DNA of 64,000 bases from Pseudomonas sp. F(2018) (GTDB lineage: Bacteria > Pseudomonadota > Gammaproteobacteria > Pseudomonadales > Pseudomonadaceae). Position numbers and translations under genes: made by a program. Positions 8,549-16,102 of this stretch are shown here, piece by piece (position 1 is the stretch's first letter; each line of letters opens with the position of its first letter). A model generated the notes under the pieces. It ran no database searches, was not told the origin of the DNA, and saw only the letters and a list, made by a program, of their open reading frames with translations. The stretch is from the NCBI RefSeq assembly GCF_005508865.1, contig NZ_SCOM01000001.1, positions 1,426,001 to 1,490,000 of the forward strand. The letters are read 5' to 3'.

Positions 8549-10198
8549 TCAGGGCGCAGTAACGGTCTGGCTGAGCAGGTTGCCGTAGTCATCGTATTGG
8601 TAAGTCAGAATGCGATTTGGCTCAGTAATGGCGGCCGGTCGATAAAGCGTGGGGTGCCATTCCGTGGTGATGGTACGTTCCTGAGGCGTACCGGACGCTT
8701 CGGTACGCGACTTCTCTAGGCCTCGACTGTCATATTCATAGGTGGTGAGGTAGCCCTTGTTGTCGATCTTCGTTTTGATCAGGCCACGGTTGTCGTAGGT
8801 GAAGGTGGCGTTGCTGCTGGGGCAGTTAGGGGACTGGGCACCTGAAATCGAAGTGATGCGCTTGGCACCGGCGACGGTCTGGAAGGTGTAAGTGGTTTGC
8901 TTGTTCAGCGGATTGGTGACGGTAGTCGAGCCATTGCTGTTATAGGTGAACAGATACTGGCTGGCGTTGTTGTGCAGTACGTTTTTCTTAACCCTGCCCT
9001 TCGTGTCGTACTCCCAGGTGACATAGCGGATATTGCGCTCATCGGTGATACCGGTGAGCAAGCCCCCCTCATTGGTGTCCTCGTAGTGGTAGATACGAAA
9101 CTTGCTCTGACCGCCCTGTGTGCGTGTGGCCCTGGTCAAGCGACCTGCAGTGCTGTAGGTGTAGGCCACCTGCATCGCCCCGACACTCACGGCGGATAGG
9201 CGCTTGGCAGAGTTGAAGGTGAGGGTCATGGTTCGACCAAGCGAGTCGGTTACAACAGCGTTATTCGCGCCGTACGTAAGCGTTTCATAGGTGCCGTTAG
9301 CTCGGTCGACTCGAGTGAGCTTGCCTGCAGAATCGAAATGCAGGTGCTCGTTGTAGGTGTTGTCATAGCGCCAGCCTGAAGCAGTTTGCTCCAAGCGACC
9401 TAGTTCTTTAGGCGAGGCGGTAACCACGCCTCCCGCTACAAAAAACAAGCTCTCCCGGCCATCCGTATTGGTCAACATAACCTCTAACGGCGCAATTTCA
9501 AGTTGGGCTGAATAGGTGTGAGTCCAGTTCGCGGTTCTACTATTGTAGTAGCGGGCGAGATGCATTTTCGTGCCAGCTTGCCCTGGATAATCAACCTCGA
9601 TCTGATAGCTGTTGCCGTTGGAAACATTGACTGGATCAGCTACGCCGCTTGTAGGGTCTGCTGATCGAGCACTTTCCGAGGTTGCCGCTACAACGGGGCA
9701 TGTTTTCGGAAGATCAGGGTCACCCATTCCTGGAGTTTCGGGGCAAGTCAGCCTTGTTGTTGGCCGATCATAGTAAACAGGCCCAGCGAATACCTTGTAG
9801 TGGGTCTGATTGCTAACTGCAAACTGAGTTATATTGACACCATCTAGAACTCCGGCATAAAGATCATGGATAGCCAATATATGTGTTCTGCACGTATTGG
9901 AAAACGTGCGCTTCATATTTATATTGTTGGCCTTTACTTGCGCCAGCATGTTTTCTGGCGTTGCAGTTATAGGACTTCCGTTCCACTTAACCACCTTATT
10001 TCCTTGGCACTGCAGTAGCGCTGTTTCATAAATGTACTCGCCCGAGCCATTAGGCGTTTGGGGGGGGGCATAAAATTCAGTGCCGAAATAACTTGTACCG
10101 GTGGAAGTGCAAGTGGCAGCAGCAAAACCAGCGTGTTGAAAGAAAACGCCAACCAGCAAAACGAAAGCGAGACTAAGCCCGCGAGAGGAACGTTCCAT
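8549..10198 (-). CDS. Secreted YD-repeat protein with DUF6531-like N-terminus
   Basis: 549 residues with a signal peptide (about 26 residues, ending GFAAA). There is a Cys-containing lead region, then at about 185-260 the segment SGVADPVNVSNGNSYQIE typical of DUF6531 at the front of Rhs proteins, then YD repeats to the end. It stops within a YD repeat (YQYDDYGNLLSQTV) exactly where the next gene resumes the pattern. Together the two equal one ordinary exported Rhs protein of about 1450 residues. The 5' part (9700-10150) is AT-richer than the rest. It is probably co-transcribed with the 8531 gene. Confidence 0.85.
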   Translation of the reverse strand: MERSSRGLSLAFVLLVGVFFQHAGFAAATCTSTGTSYFGTEFYAPPQTPNGSGEYIYETALLQCQGNKVVKWNGSPITATPENMLAQVKANNINMKRTFSNTCRTHILAIHDLYAGVLDGVNITQFAVSNQTHYKVFAGPVYYDRPTTRLTCPETPGMGDPDLPKTCPVVAATSESARSADPTSGVADPVNVSNGNSYQIEVDYPGQAGTKMHLARYYNSRTANWTHTYSAQLEIAPLEVMLTNTDGRESLFFVAGGVVTASPKELGRLEQTASGWRYDNTYNEHLHFDSAGKLTRVDRANGTYETLTYGANNAVVTDSLGRTMTLTFNSAKRLSAVSVGAMQVAYTYSTAGRLTRATRTQGGQSKFRIYHYEDTNEGGLLTGITDERNIRYVTWEYDTKGRVKKNVLHNNASQYLFTYNSNGSTTVTNPLNKQTTYTFQTVAGAKRITSISGAQSPNCPSSNATFTYDNRGLIKTKIDNKGYLTTYEYDSRGLEKSRTEASGTPQERTITTEWHPTLYRPAAITEPNRILTYQYDDYGNLLSQTVTAP

Positions 10199-10318
10199 GT
10201 CCGAAATCCTGCCTTGGAAGGGGAGGCTTGAGCGTAGAAGCCGTCTAGATGGACTGCCAGAGGTCTATTGAGACCTCGTTTGCAAAATCGAGCTGCTTAG
10301 GGCCGCGCTTACGCAAAA

Positions 10319-10428
10319 TGTCCGCTGTCCGCTGTCCGCTGTCCGCTGTCCGCTGTCCGCTGTCCGCTGTCCGCTGTCGGCTGTAGCTGACCTTTCGCGA
10401 GAGGCTGCTTCCGGCCAAAAGCGGTCAT
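10319..10428. repeat. Heptamer tandem repeat fused to dispersed palindrome, copy 2
   Basis: Eight perfect copies of TCCGCTG occupy 10321-10376, with a ninth variant copy (TCGGCTG, 10377-10383). The right half of the dispersed palindrome follows directly (CTGCTTCCGGCCAAAAGCGG, 10404-10423). TGTCCGC is also the tip of the left arm of that palindrome, so the heptamers look like an expansion of the arm. It lies upstream of the Rhs locus. The rest of 10199-10452 shows no gene. Confidence 0.85.
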
Positions 10429-10452
10429 TGGTGGATCATCATGAGGAAATGT

Positions 10453-10480
10453 AGAAAGGGCTCCTGTGGGAGCCCTTTCT
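10453..10480. terminator. Strong hairpin terminator
   Basis: A perfect 12-base stem (10453-10464 with 10469-10480; AGAAAGGGCTCC) has a TGTG loop. It lies 75 bases beyond the stop of the minus-strand gene pair 10994-10555 and would end that transcript. The T tract is weak on both sides. Confidence 0.6.
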
Positions 10481-10554
10481 GGTTAATCGTTGGAGCACCT
10501 TCACTGGACCATGACCATCCTGCGTCCGAACCCGCTGCAGGATGCTTTCTACTC

Positions 10555-10737
10555 TCAATGGTCTGCGCTGTTGTCCAGGGGCCTCTTGGCGACTGTCTTG
10601 ATTTCCCCAAGCTTTTTGGGGCTCCTCGTCACTCCGGTCTTCCTGCTGGAGACCTCGGTAATCTCGCCACCCTCGGATAGAAACTTCTCGATCTGTTTAT
10701 TGAGCTTTGAACGCATGCTCTCGTTGGCTGTATTCAC
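10555..10737 (-). CDS. Small basic hypothetical protein
   Basis: 60 residues starting at GTG 10737, which overlaps the stop of the upstream gene as GTGA and so implies translational coupling. It has a central motif KFLSEGGEITEV resembling the FLxxGGxI segment seen in several small Pseudomonas regulators such as SutA, but the similarity is too short for assignment. The tail is Lys/Arg-rich (KTGVTRSPKKLGEIK), which could bind nucleic acid. Function is unknown. Confidence 0.55.
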   Translation of the reverse strand: MNTANESMRSKLNKQIEKFLSEGGEITEVSSRKTGVTRSPKKLGEIKTVAKRPLDNSADH

Positions 10738-10994
10738 GGTTGTGTCGCTCGCTCAAGCCAGAGGTAGGACCACATGTGAGCCATGTCTAATGAGGGCGCC
10801 GGTTGGGTTAGCCAGTAGTGTTTGAGAGTCTCAATAATCAGCACGCAATCATCTAGGTTCTCGCGAATGCGCAGCAGCTTTTCGGCCAGAGCTGGATATT
10901 CAGAGTACTCGGCAACGTCCAGCAGGTCGTCGCTGGCCATGGTTATGCAGTAGCTGGCGATATTCAGGCCGATGTGGAATCGATCATCGTTCAT
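10734..10994 (-). CDS. Hypothetical protein
   Basis: 86 residues, ATG 10994 with GGGAG five bases upstream. It is helical and acidic, without signal peptide or membrane segment, and Trp-rich near the end (HYWLTQP, MWSYLWLE). It is the first gene of a two-gene unit with the GTGA-coupled basic protein. An acidic-basic coupled pair invites a complex or toxin-antitoxin reading, but no family is recognised and the function is left open. Confidence 0.6.
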   Translation of the reverse strand: MNDDRFHIGLNIASYCITMASDDLLDVAEYSEYPALAEKLLRIRENLDDCVLIIETLKHYWLTQPAPSLDMAHMWSYLWLERATQP

Positions 10995-11361
10995 TTCGGC
11001 TCCCTAGCCGAACGGAGGGAAGAGGGATTCCACCAGGGCTCGGGCGAGATGAATTTTCACCATCCCCCTCAGTTGCCCAGAAGGCAATCAATTCCTAGGT
11101 AAGCGGGAGCCTATTGGATGACTGGTCGGTTAGTTACGGCTTTTAGCTGAATATCGCCTCGCAAGGGGCGGCAGCGGAAGCAGCTGCATTGATTGGCGGG
11201 TTTTCGGTAGGTGCGGCAGATGATGGGGGCTGGCATGACGTGTACTCATGTCGGGCGAGACTGCGCAGTGCGGGGGCTCGCGTGTTGTGAGACCGGTCAG
11301 CCAGGCATGCGTTTGCAGGTGGTTGCACCGGGGACTGTTGTCTCGACAGGAGGTGATGCCA

Positions 11362-11630
11362 GTGCGGACGATTGAGATCGAGCAGAACAGCCGCATGAGC
11401 CTCGTTTTGCGAGGTACTGCGCACGAGGAAGAGGGGCTCGGCTTGTATCAGAGCTAGGCGAGGTATCTGCCCCCGATCTCAAGAGGGCTCAACGCACGCT
11501 GAAATGGGGATTGATGTCCCAGGTACATGCCGTGTCCAAGCAGGACCGCTTTGCCGCATAGGTCGCGGAGGCTTTTGCCTTCAACGCCTATCACCTTGCG
11601 GCAGGGGCATCCTACATGTTACTGGCCTGA
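11362..11630 (+). pseudogene. Decayed small gene
   Basis: A good ribosome site (AGGAGG, 11348-11353) precedes GTG 11362, which opens VRTIEIEQNSRMSLVLRGTAHEE and stops at 11455. A coding-looking helical segment continues in another frame as ELGEVSAPDLKRAQRTLKWG. It is interrupted by TAG at 11559 and resumes as VAEAFAFNAYHLAAGASYML before TGA 11628. The lesions make this a remnant of a protein of about 90 residues with no recognised family. The preceding gap 10995-11361 shows no gene I can support. Confidence 0.35.
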
Positions 11631-11910
11631 AGCTGTGTTTTTCGTCTTGCATATGCGATAGCCGGTCATAGCAAGTACACAGGGAGCTTCATTGCTGTCG
11701 CAGTGCCTCTGGAGATCTACTGCGTCAGCCCACGTTTCTGAGGCTAATAAGATCCTGCCCTGCGTTGTGCAGTGTGTTGTAGCGATTGACGCCGGCGATG
11801 GAGGCATAACTGTACTGCACGGTTGGTGTGTCAGCTGGCGGACTGCTGCGCATGGTGATGTGGAGGATGTTGCCCGAGTCACGAGATACGGCGAAGTAGG
11901 AGAAGAGCAT
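11619..11910 (-). pseudogene. Small hypothetical protein, frameshifted
   Basis: ATG 11910 follows AGAGGG. The first frame reads through QYSYASIAGVNRYNTLHNAGQD and stops at 11725. The +1 frame continues ILLASETWADAVDLQRHCDS through APCVLAMTGYRICK to the stop at 11619. One extra base near 11749 accounts for the break; without it the product is 96 residues. The Asp/Ala-Val-Asp-Leu and VLAMTGYRIC segments look conserved, but I cannot name the family. It is on the same strand as, and just downstream of, the CsbD-like gene. Confidence 0.55.
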
Positions 11911-11952
11911 GTTGATACCCTCTGGCCGGTTGTGCCGGCGTACTGGTGCTGG

Positions 11953-12168
11953 TCAGGCGGTGCGGTGTCGCTCGAAGAAGCTCATAACCTGTTTCTGTGC
12001 ATCCTCGCGAGGCATGTCATAGCGACGTTGCACCAGGTCCGTCAGTTGTTGGGCATCGCCCTGGGTCCGGATCAGTTCATCGAGCGTCAGTTCATCCCAG
12101 GCTACTCGAGCGAGGCCGGCCAGTTGCCGCCAGTTTTTGCGGATGATTTCTGCAAGTGGCCTGCTCAT
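11953..12168 (-). CDS. CsbD-like general stress protein
   Basis: 71 residues with the CsbD-family pattern: IRKNWRQLAGLARVAWDELT (core KWKQ-x-G-xAK-xxWG-x-LTxDE), the linker DELIRTQGDAQQL, and a C-terminal helix ending FFERH. CsbD proteins are small, hydrophilic and induced by general stress in many bacteria; no biochemical activity is established. The motif copy at 12251-12265 lies 97 bases before the start codon, in the same orientation as at the other island genes. Confidence 0.75.
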   Translation of the reverse strand: MSRPLAEIIRKNWRQLAGLARVAWDELTLDELIRTQGDAQQLTDLVQRRYDMPREDAQKQVMSFFERHRTA

Positions 12169-12250
12169 GCGCTTATCTCCTGATCTGGCCTGGCTTGGTT
12201 GCCTGGCATTCGGATGGATGAAGTCAGCGTGTCAGCTAGTGCACACCTGT

Positions 12251-12265
12251 GTCGGTGCGCTACAC
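12251..12265 (-). promoter_or_regulatory. Island motif, weak copy for the CsbD-like gene
   Basis: GTCGGTGCGCTACAC matches GTCTGTNCGCTAGCG at most positions. The core ends 97 bases before ATG 12168. It is the weakest of the thirteen copies. Confidence 0.4.
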
Positions 12266-12414
12266 CACCTAAGCCTGCTCTCTCTTTGATGCCCACTGGC
12301 GCATTTATGCACCAGGTCTGCCTAAGCGGTTGGCCGCGGGCAATAGCGATAGCCAAGCGTGTCAACTAGGCGGATGCTCGAGACAGATTTGCCCCCGCCC
12401 TCTGAGCTCCCCTC

Positions 12415-13737
12415 ATGTCTGTCGCCTTCTGGTCGTTGCTGCTTGGCATCCTCCTCATCACCATGGTTTTGGCGGGGACACTATTGGCCCGCTTGCTGCT
12501 GAGCAGTGCCATGGTCTACATGGCTGTCGGTTTCGCCTTCGGCCCCTTCGGGCTGGGCATCGTCCAGTTGGATCCAGCACTCCATGTCGAGGTGCTCTTG
12601 TGGGGCGCTGAGATAGCGCTGCTGATTTCCCTGTTCGCAGTGGGACTGAACATGGGCGCGGTGCCGCTGCGCGATAAGCGCTGGGGACTGCCGTTGCGCC
12701 TGGCGTTCGTTTCCATGGCGCTCACCGTTGGGTTGGTTACGTTGGTTGGCGTCTACCTGCTGGATCTGCCGCTGGGCGCTGCTGTGTTGCTCGGTGGCAT
12801 CCTGGCGCCTACCGACCCGGTCTTGGCCTCGGGCGTGCAGACCACGCCCAGCAACAATCAGGATCGGCTGCGCTTCAGTCTGTCCGGTGAGGGGGGACTG
12901 AACGATGGCACGGCTTTCCCGTTCGTCATGCTCGGTCTTGGTCTGCTGGGGCTGCATGAACTGGGGGCTGGAGGTTGGCGTTGGTGGCTGGTCGATCTGC
13001 TCTGGGCCACGTTCGGAGGCTTACTGATCGGTGCATCGGCGGGAGCCTCGATCGGCAAGCTCGTGGTCTATCTGCGCACCCGCCATCACTTGGCTGTCGG
13101 CCTGGATGAGTTCCTCTCGCTGGGGCTGATTGCTGTGGCCTACGGCGCGGCACAACTGTGCCTGGCCTCCGGGTTTCTCGCCGTGTTTGCCGCGGGGCTG
13201 GCATTACAACGGGTCAAGGAACAGCCGCGCGTAGGCAGCGAGTCGCTCGGGACGGAGCCGAGTCTCGGCGGGCATGGGGAAAGCGAGTTAGCCATTCACT
13301 CTCACCATGCAAGTGCCGCGATGAGTCACGCGGTGCAAGGCTTCAACGATCGACTGGAAAGCCTCGCCGAACTTGCGCTGGTACTGCTTATCGGTGTGAT
13401 GCTGGCATACACCCGCCCCAGTCTGGAGATATGTTGGTTCATTGCGCTGCTATTCGTGCCTCTGCGTGCGATTGCGGTGGTACTGGGTACGCTCGGCGAG
13501 CCGCTGGCCGGCCATCAGCGCAGCATGATCGGCTGGTTCGGCATCCGTGGTATCGGCTCGCTCTTCTACCTGATGTTCGCCTTGCATCAGGGCGTTTCGG
13601 GCGAACTGGCAGAACAACTGATCAGCTTTACGCTGCTCACCGTGGCCGCGTCGATTCTGTTGCATGGTGCGTCGGTCAGGCCGCTGATGCAGCGGTATAG
13701 ACGACGCCACAGGGAGGGGGCGCCGCCATGCCAGTGA
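12415..13737 (+). CDS. Cation:proton antiporter, CPA1 (NhaP-like) family
   Basis: 440 residues, an integral inner-membrane protein with about 12 hydrophobic segments. The NhaP-type motifs are visible: GGILAPTDPVLASGVQ with the ion-site Asp, and GEGGLNDGTAFPF in the following helix. It exchanges Na+ or K+ for H+. The interval 267-310 (PSLGGHGESELAIHSHH) is a His/Ser-rich cytoplasmic loop. The start ATG 12415 lacks a strong ribosome site. The 3' end overlaps the start of the trypsin-like gene by 10 bases, implying coupled expression. It fits the ion and osmotic stress theme of the island. Confidence 0.88.
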   Translation: MSVAFWSLLLGILLITMVLAGTLLARLLLSSAMVYMAVGFAFGPFGLGIVQLDPALHVEVLLWGAEIALLISLFAVGLNMGAVPLRDKRWGLPLRLAFVSMALTVGLVTLVGVYLLDLPLGAAVLLGGILAPTDPVLASGVQTTPSNNQDRLRFSLSGEGGLNDGTAFPFVMLGLGLLGLHELGAGGWRWWLVDLLWATFGGLLIGASAGASIGKLVVYLRTRHHLAVGLDEFLSLGLIAVAYGAAQLCLASGFLAVFAAGLALQRVKEQPRVGSESLGTEPSLGGHGESELAIHSHHASAAMSHAVQGFNDRLESLAELALVLLIGVMLAYTRPSLEICWFIALLFVPLRAIAVVLGTLGEPLAGHQRSMIGWFGIRGIGSLFYLMFALHQGVSGELAEQLISFTLLTVAASILLHGASVRPLMQRYRRRHREGAPPCQ

Positions 13738-14466
13738 TCGAGCCTCTGCTGCTCAGCACTGTGCGGATCTGCACTTACGCAGGGGCGCGCATGCTGACCA
13801 ATGCCAGCGGCTTTTTTCTTCGCCCGTGACCAACACCTGTTCTTGGTGACCAGTCGGCATGTATTGCTGGATGAGCCGAGCCGGCATTTCCCCGAACGCT
13901 TAGAGATCGAAGTGCACAGCGACCCAGATGACATGGGTTGCTCCTGTATTTTCTCTGTACCGCTGTATCGTGATGGCCAGAGCCTGTGGCGCCAAGGGCT
14001 GGACGCGGCAGGTGCCATCGATGTGGCGATGCTCGAGATCGAGCGTGCGGCATTGCCGGTGTCGGTGGTCTATCACTCTTTCACACCAGCGCATCTGCAG
14101 TGGTCTGGTGCTCCTGTCGAGGTCGGCACGACGTTGCTGGTAGTGGGCTTTCCCCTGGGCTTTCACGACAGCCTGCATCACATGCCAGTTGTTCGCCATG
14201 CTGTGCTTGCTTCGTCTTTCGGCCTGCGCTTTCAGGGCCAGGGCTACTTCCTTACCGATGCACGCACCCACCGTGGCACCAGCGGCGCGCCGGTAGTGAT
14301 GCGGGCTCCAGTAGCACGCAATGGTTTGGAAGAGTTGCCATGGTTGCTGCTCGGTATCCACTCGGCACGCATTGACCTGGGCAGCCGCGACCGTATGCAG
14401 GACGAGGCGCTGGGACTCAACTGCACCTGGTACGCGGACATCCTACTGACGCTCAGTGAAAACTGA
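13728..14466 (+). pseudogene. Trypsin-like serine peptidase, frameshifted at T6
   Basis: ATG 13728 overlaps the antiporter stop and reads MPVIEPLLLSTVRICTYAG, then LTNASGFF. At the T6 run 13812-13817 the frame is lost (stop at 13833). The continuation FFARDQHLFLVTSRHVLLDE runs to 14466 in the next frame. With one T fewer it is a continuous protein of about 245 residues. The trypsin-fold triad is suggested by His in VTSRHVL, Asp in AIDVAMLEI and Ser in RGTSGAPV (GTSGAP). It lacks a signal peptide. An internal ATG at 13801 could give a truncated product missing only the first strand. Whether the break is biological or a base-call error cannot be told here. Confidence 0.75.
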
Positions 14467-14485
14467 CGCTCGTGAGCGCTAAGCG

Positions 14486-14500
14486 CGCTAGCGCACCGAC
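14486..14500 (+). promoter_or_regulatory. Island motif, copy for the 14576 gene
   Basis: CGCTAGCGCACCGAC; the core starts 90 bases before ATG 14576. CTGTCA follows 29 bases after the core start, as it does at 17402 and 29576. Confidence 0.6.
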
Positions 14501-14575
14501 CTCTGCTGTGCAGGCTGTCATCGTCCTCCCTCGGTATCGGCATATCGCCGGCGCCATGCTCCAACCGAGGTCACC

Positions 14576-14794
14576 ATGAACAAGTCCAACGAGCCACGCA
14601 GCCCCAAGACTCCGGAAAAAAGCTCCGGGCAAGTACAGAAAGACGGGGCTTCTGGCAACAGTCAGCAGTACAGAGCCAACCAGGGGCCGCAGAAGCAGAA
14701 TGCTCCGCAGCCTAGTGCCAAGGGCGAGCGGGAGGAGAAGAAGCTTGCCCAGGGCGAAGTCCAAGGCTCTAGTGAGAAATCGAAGAACTCCTGA
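14576..14794 (+). CDS. Small disordered hydrophilic protein
   Basis: 72 residues, ATG 14576 preceded by GAGGTCACC. It is almost entirely Ser, Gln, Lys, Pro, Asn and Glu with no hydrophobic core, and so is predicted disordered. It opens MNKSNEPRSPKTPEKS. Similar openings and composition are seen at 17495 (MHKPREPERP) and 29670 (MNKPIEPDIP). All three follow the island motif at the same distance, so they form a loose family of stress-linked disordered proteins. Function is unknown. Confidence 0.65.
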   Translation: MNKSNEPRSPKTPEKSSGQVQKDGASGNSQQYRANQGPQKQNAPQPSAKGEREEKKLAQGEVQGSSEKSKNS

Positions 14795-15224
14795 GTCCAG
14801 CCAGAACCAATGAGCGCCGACACCAGCAAGGATAGTGGGTCAGTCTCGTCGGGAGACTTCTAGCTCGTCGACCTGGATCTGTCGCAGGGGCTAGAGCACA
14901 AGCTGTTTTCTACAAGACCCTATCCCATGACCTGCACCGTCGTTCGTCTGGGCGTCGGTGTGGCTTTTGGCTACCGCGGTACCTGTCCCTCCTGCTTCGC
15001 GTTGTCGGTGCACCTTGGCCATCGAGCGCAGCATGCGAATGAGCTTTCGTCCTCATCAGCGCAAAACCCACGCGACCAGCTGCACTGCTCCGCAGAGAGA
15101 AGGCGTCCCTGCGTGCGCTTGCGTACAGATTGGCCAGGTGCATGCGTTCATGCTGATGCATGAGGAGTTGCGGCCCAAGGACCGGACGGCAGCTAACCCA
15201 TCCCTCCACCGCAAGGGGAACTCC
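14795..15224. other. Gene-poor gap with one motif copy
   Basis: No open frame in these 430 bases has a good start and coding character. The island motif is present at 15116-15130 (CGCTTGCGTACAGAT), 109 bases before ATG 15225. Two overlapping GCAT/ATGC inverted repeats lie near 15140-15165. Confidence 0.45.
15116..15130 (+). promoter_or_regulatory. Island motif, copy for the DUF3309 gene
   Basis: CGCTTGCGTACAGAT differs from the consensus CGCTAGCGNACNGAC by one core base and the last base. The core starts 109 bases before ATG 15225. Confidence 0.5.
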
Positions 15225-15383
15225 ATGAACCTGAGTGTCCTTTTACTGCTTCTACTGTTCGGCTTGCTGATGAGCGTCATCCCCAACTGGCCATACAGTC
15301 GCACCTGGGGTTACTGGCCGAGTGGTGGGCTGGGAGTCATGGTGATTGTCATGCTGGCCCTACTGTTTCTCGGGCTCATTTGA
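15225..15383 (+). CDS. DUF3309 family small membrane protein
   Basis: 52 residues, ATG 15225 after AAGGGGAACTCC. There are two hydrophobic helices (residues 3-18 and 36-51) around the signature PNWPYSRTWGYWPSGGLG, which is the DUF3309 hallmark (PxWPYSRxWGYxPSGGLG). It is an inner-membrane protein of unknown role, often near stress genes. It overlaps the 3' end of the convergent gene at 15360 by 24 bases. Confidence 0.8.
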   Translation: MNLSVLLLLLLFGLLMSVIPNWPYSRTWGYWPSGGLGVMVIVMLALLFLGLI

Positions 15384-15908
15384 ACCAACAGCTCCACCGC
15401 TACGGGTGGTGTAGATATCGACATCCTGGCAGCGACCGGCAGCGGCCTTGAGCACTTTGCGGGCGATAGAGGTTTCTTGCACGCTGTGTGTCTGTGCCAC
15501 CAGCAGCACGTCTTCATCGGCACTGCTCTGCAGCGGCTGCCAGATGATTGCCGCACCGACCGCACAGCCCACTAGTGCGCCCAGAAGCGCACCCCAGCCG
15601 ATCAGCATCGCGGGGCCGAGCAGCAGCCAAGCCTGCAATGGGTTGGAGTCGCCGAGCAATAGCGCCACCTCCAACAGCACACTGCAAGCGACACCAACGG
15701 CCGTGCCGACTATGCCATAGCGCAGCAAGCGCAACAGCGCGGCGTGGTGACTGACCAGTGCCCCTGCCTTTGCCGTATCCGTAGCGTCGACGGCAATGAT
15801 GTGCAGATGCTCGCTGCGCAGGCCTCGTCGAATCAGCTGGGACAGTGCGCTTTCCGCGAGATCACGCCGAGAGAAGGCGCCTGAGACACTGTGCTGGTAG
15901 TTGTGCAT
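15360..15908 (-). CDS. Hypothetical membrane protein with glycine-rich helices
   Basis: 182 residues from ATG 15908, chosen because AAGGAG lies six bases upstream; longer frames have no such site. The N-terminal 50 residues form a domain (SGAFSRRDLAESALSQLIRR) that resembles the start of general stress protein 17M-type domains. Two Gly/Ala-rich transmembrane helices follow at about 65-90 and 100-125 (LIGWGALLGALVGCAVGAAI). The C-terminal segment ends in a short basic-acidic tail, with LLVAQTHSVQETSIARKVL resembling the C-terminus of the paralogue. That paralogue is at 18304-18832. The motif at 15976 lies 82 bases upstream. Confidence 0.7.
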   Translation of the reverse strand: MHNYQHSVSGAFSRRDLAESALSQLIRRGLRSEHLHIIAVDATDTAKAGALVSHHAALLRLLRYGIVGTAVGVACSVLLEVALLLGDSNPLQAWLLLGPAMLIGWGALLGALVGCAVGAAIIWQPLQSSADEDVLLVAQTHSVQETSIARKVLKAAAGRCQDVDIYTTRSGGAVGSNEPEKQ

Positions 15909-15975
15909 GTGCTGCTCCTTGGGGCCATTCATCAGTGTTGGTCGAGGCTGCAGGTTAGAGAGCTCTCGATATTTC

Positions 15976-15990
15976 GTCTGTACGTTCGCC
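15976..15990 (-). promoter_or_regulatory. Island motif, copy for the 15908 gene
   Basis: GTCTGTACGTTCGCC (reverse complement GGCGAACGTACAGAC). The core lies 82 bases before ATG 15908. Together with 16011 it forms an inverted pair between divergent genes. Confidence 0.55.
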
Positions 15991-16010
15991 AACACTGCCG
16001 GCATAGCGTG

Positions 16011-16027
16011 CGCTAGCGAACGGTGTC
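16011..16027 (+). promoter_or_regulatory. Island motif, copy for the alpha/beta hydrolase gene
   Basis: CGCTAGCGAACGGTGTC with a full CGCTAGCG core, within the palindrome GTGCGCTAGCGAAC. The core starts 92 bases before ATG 16103. Confidence 0.55.
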
Positions 16028-16102
16028 TGGGGCATAGCCGGGGGAAAGTAGTGCTCATCGCCTTCGCCGCGGCGGAGGTTCGCTAACTCCTTGAGGTACG
16101 CC

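Noticed and set aside
10321..10383. Heptamer tract as a CRISPR array
   Set aside because: The units are seven bases, directly adjacent and without spacers, and no cas gene is nearby. It is a simple tandem repeat.
11119..11482. Overlapping small frames on the minus strand opposite the decayed plus-strand gene
   Set aside because: They have Ser/Pro/Ala-rich compositions, no ribosome site and no conserved segment, unlike the plus-strand pieces.
13728..14466. Programmed +1 frameshifting at T6 in the trypsin-like gene
   Set aside because: There is no known shift signal (rare codon, internal Shine-Dalgarno or pseudoknot) that I can see, and three other genes show the same +1 type of break. Error or mutation is simpler.
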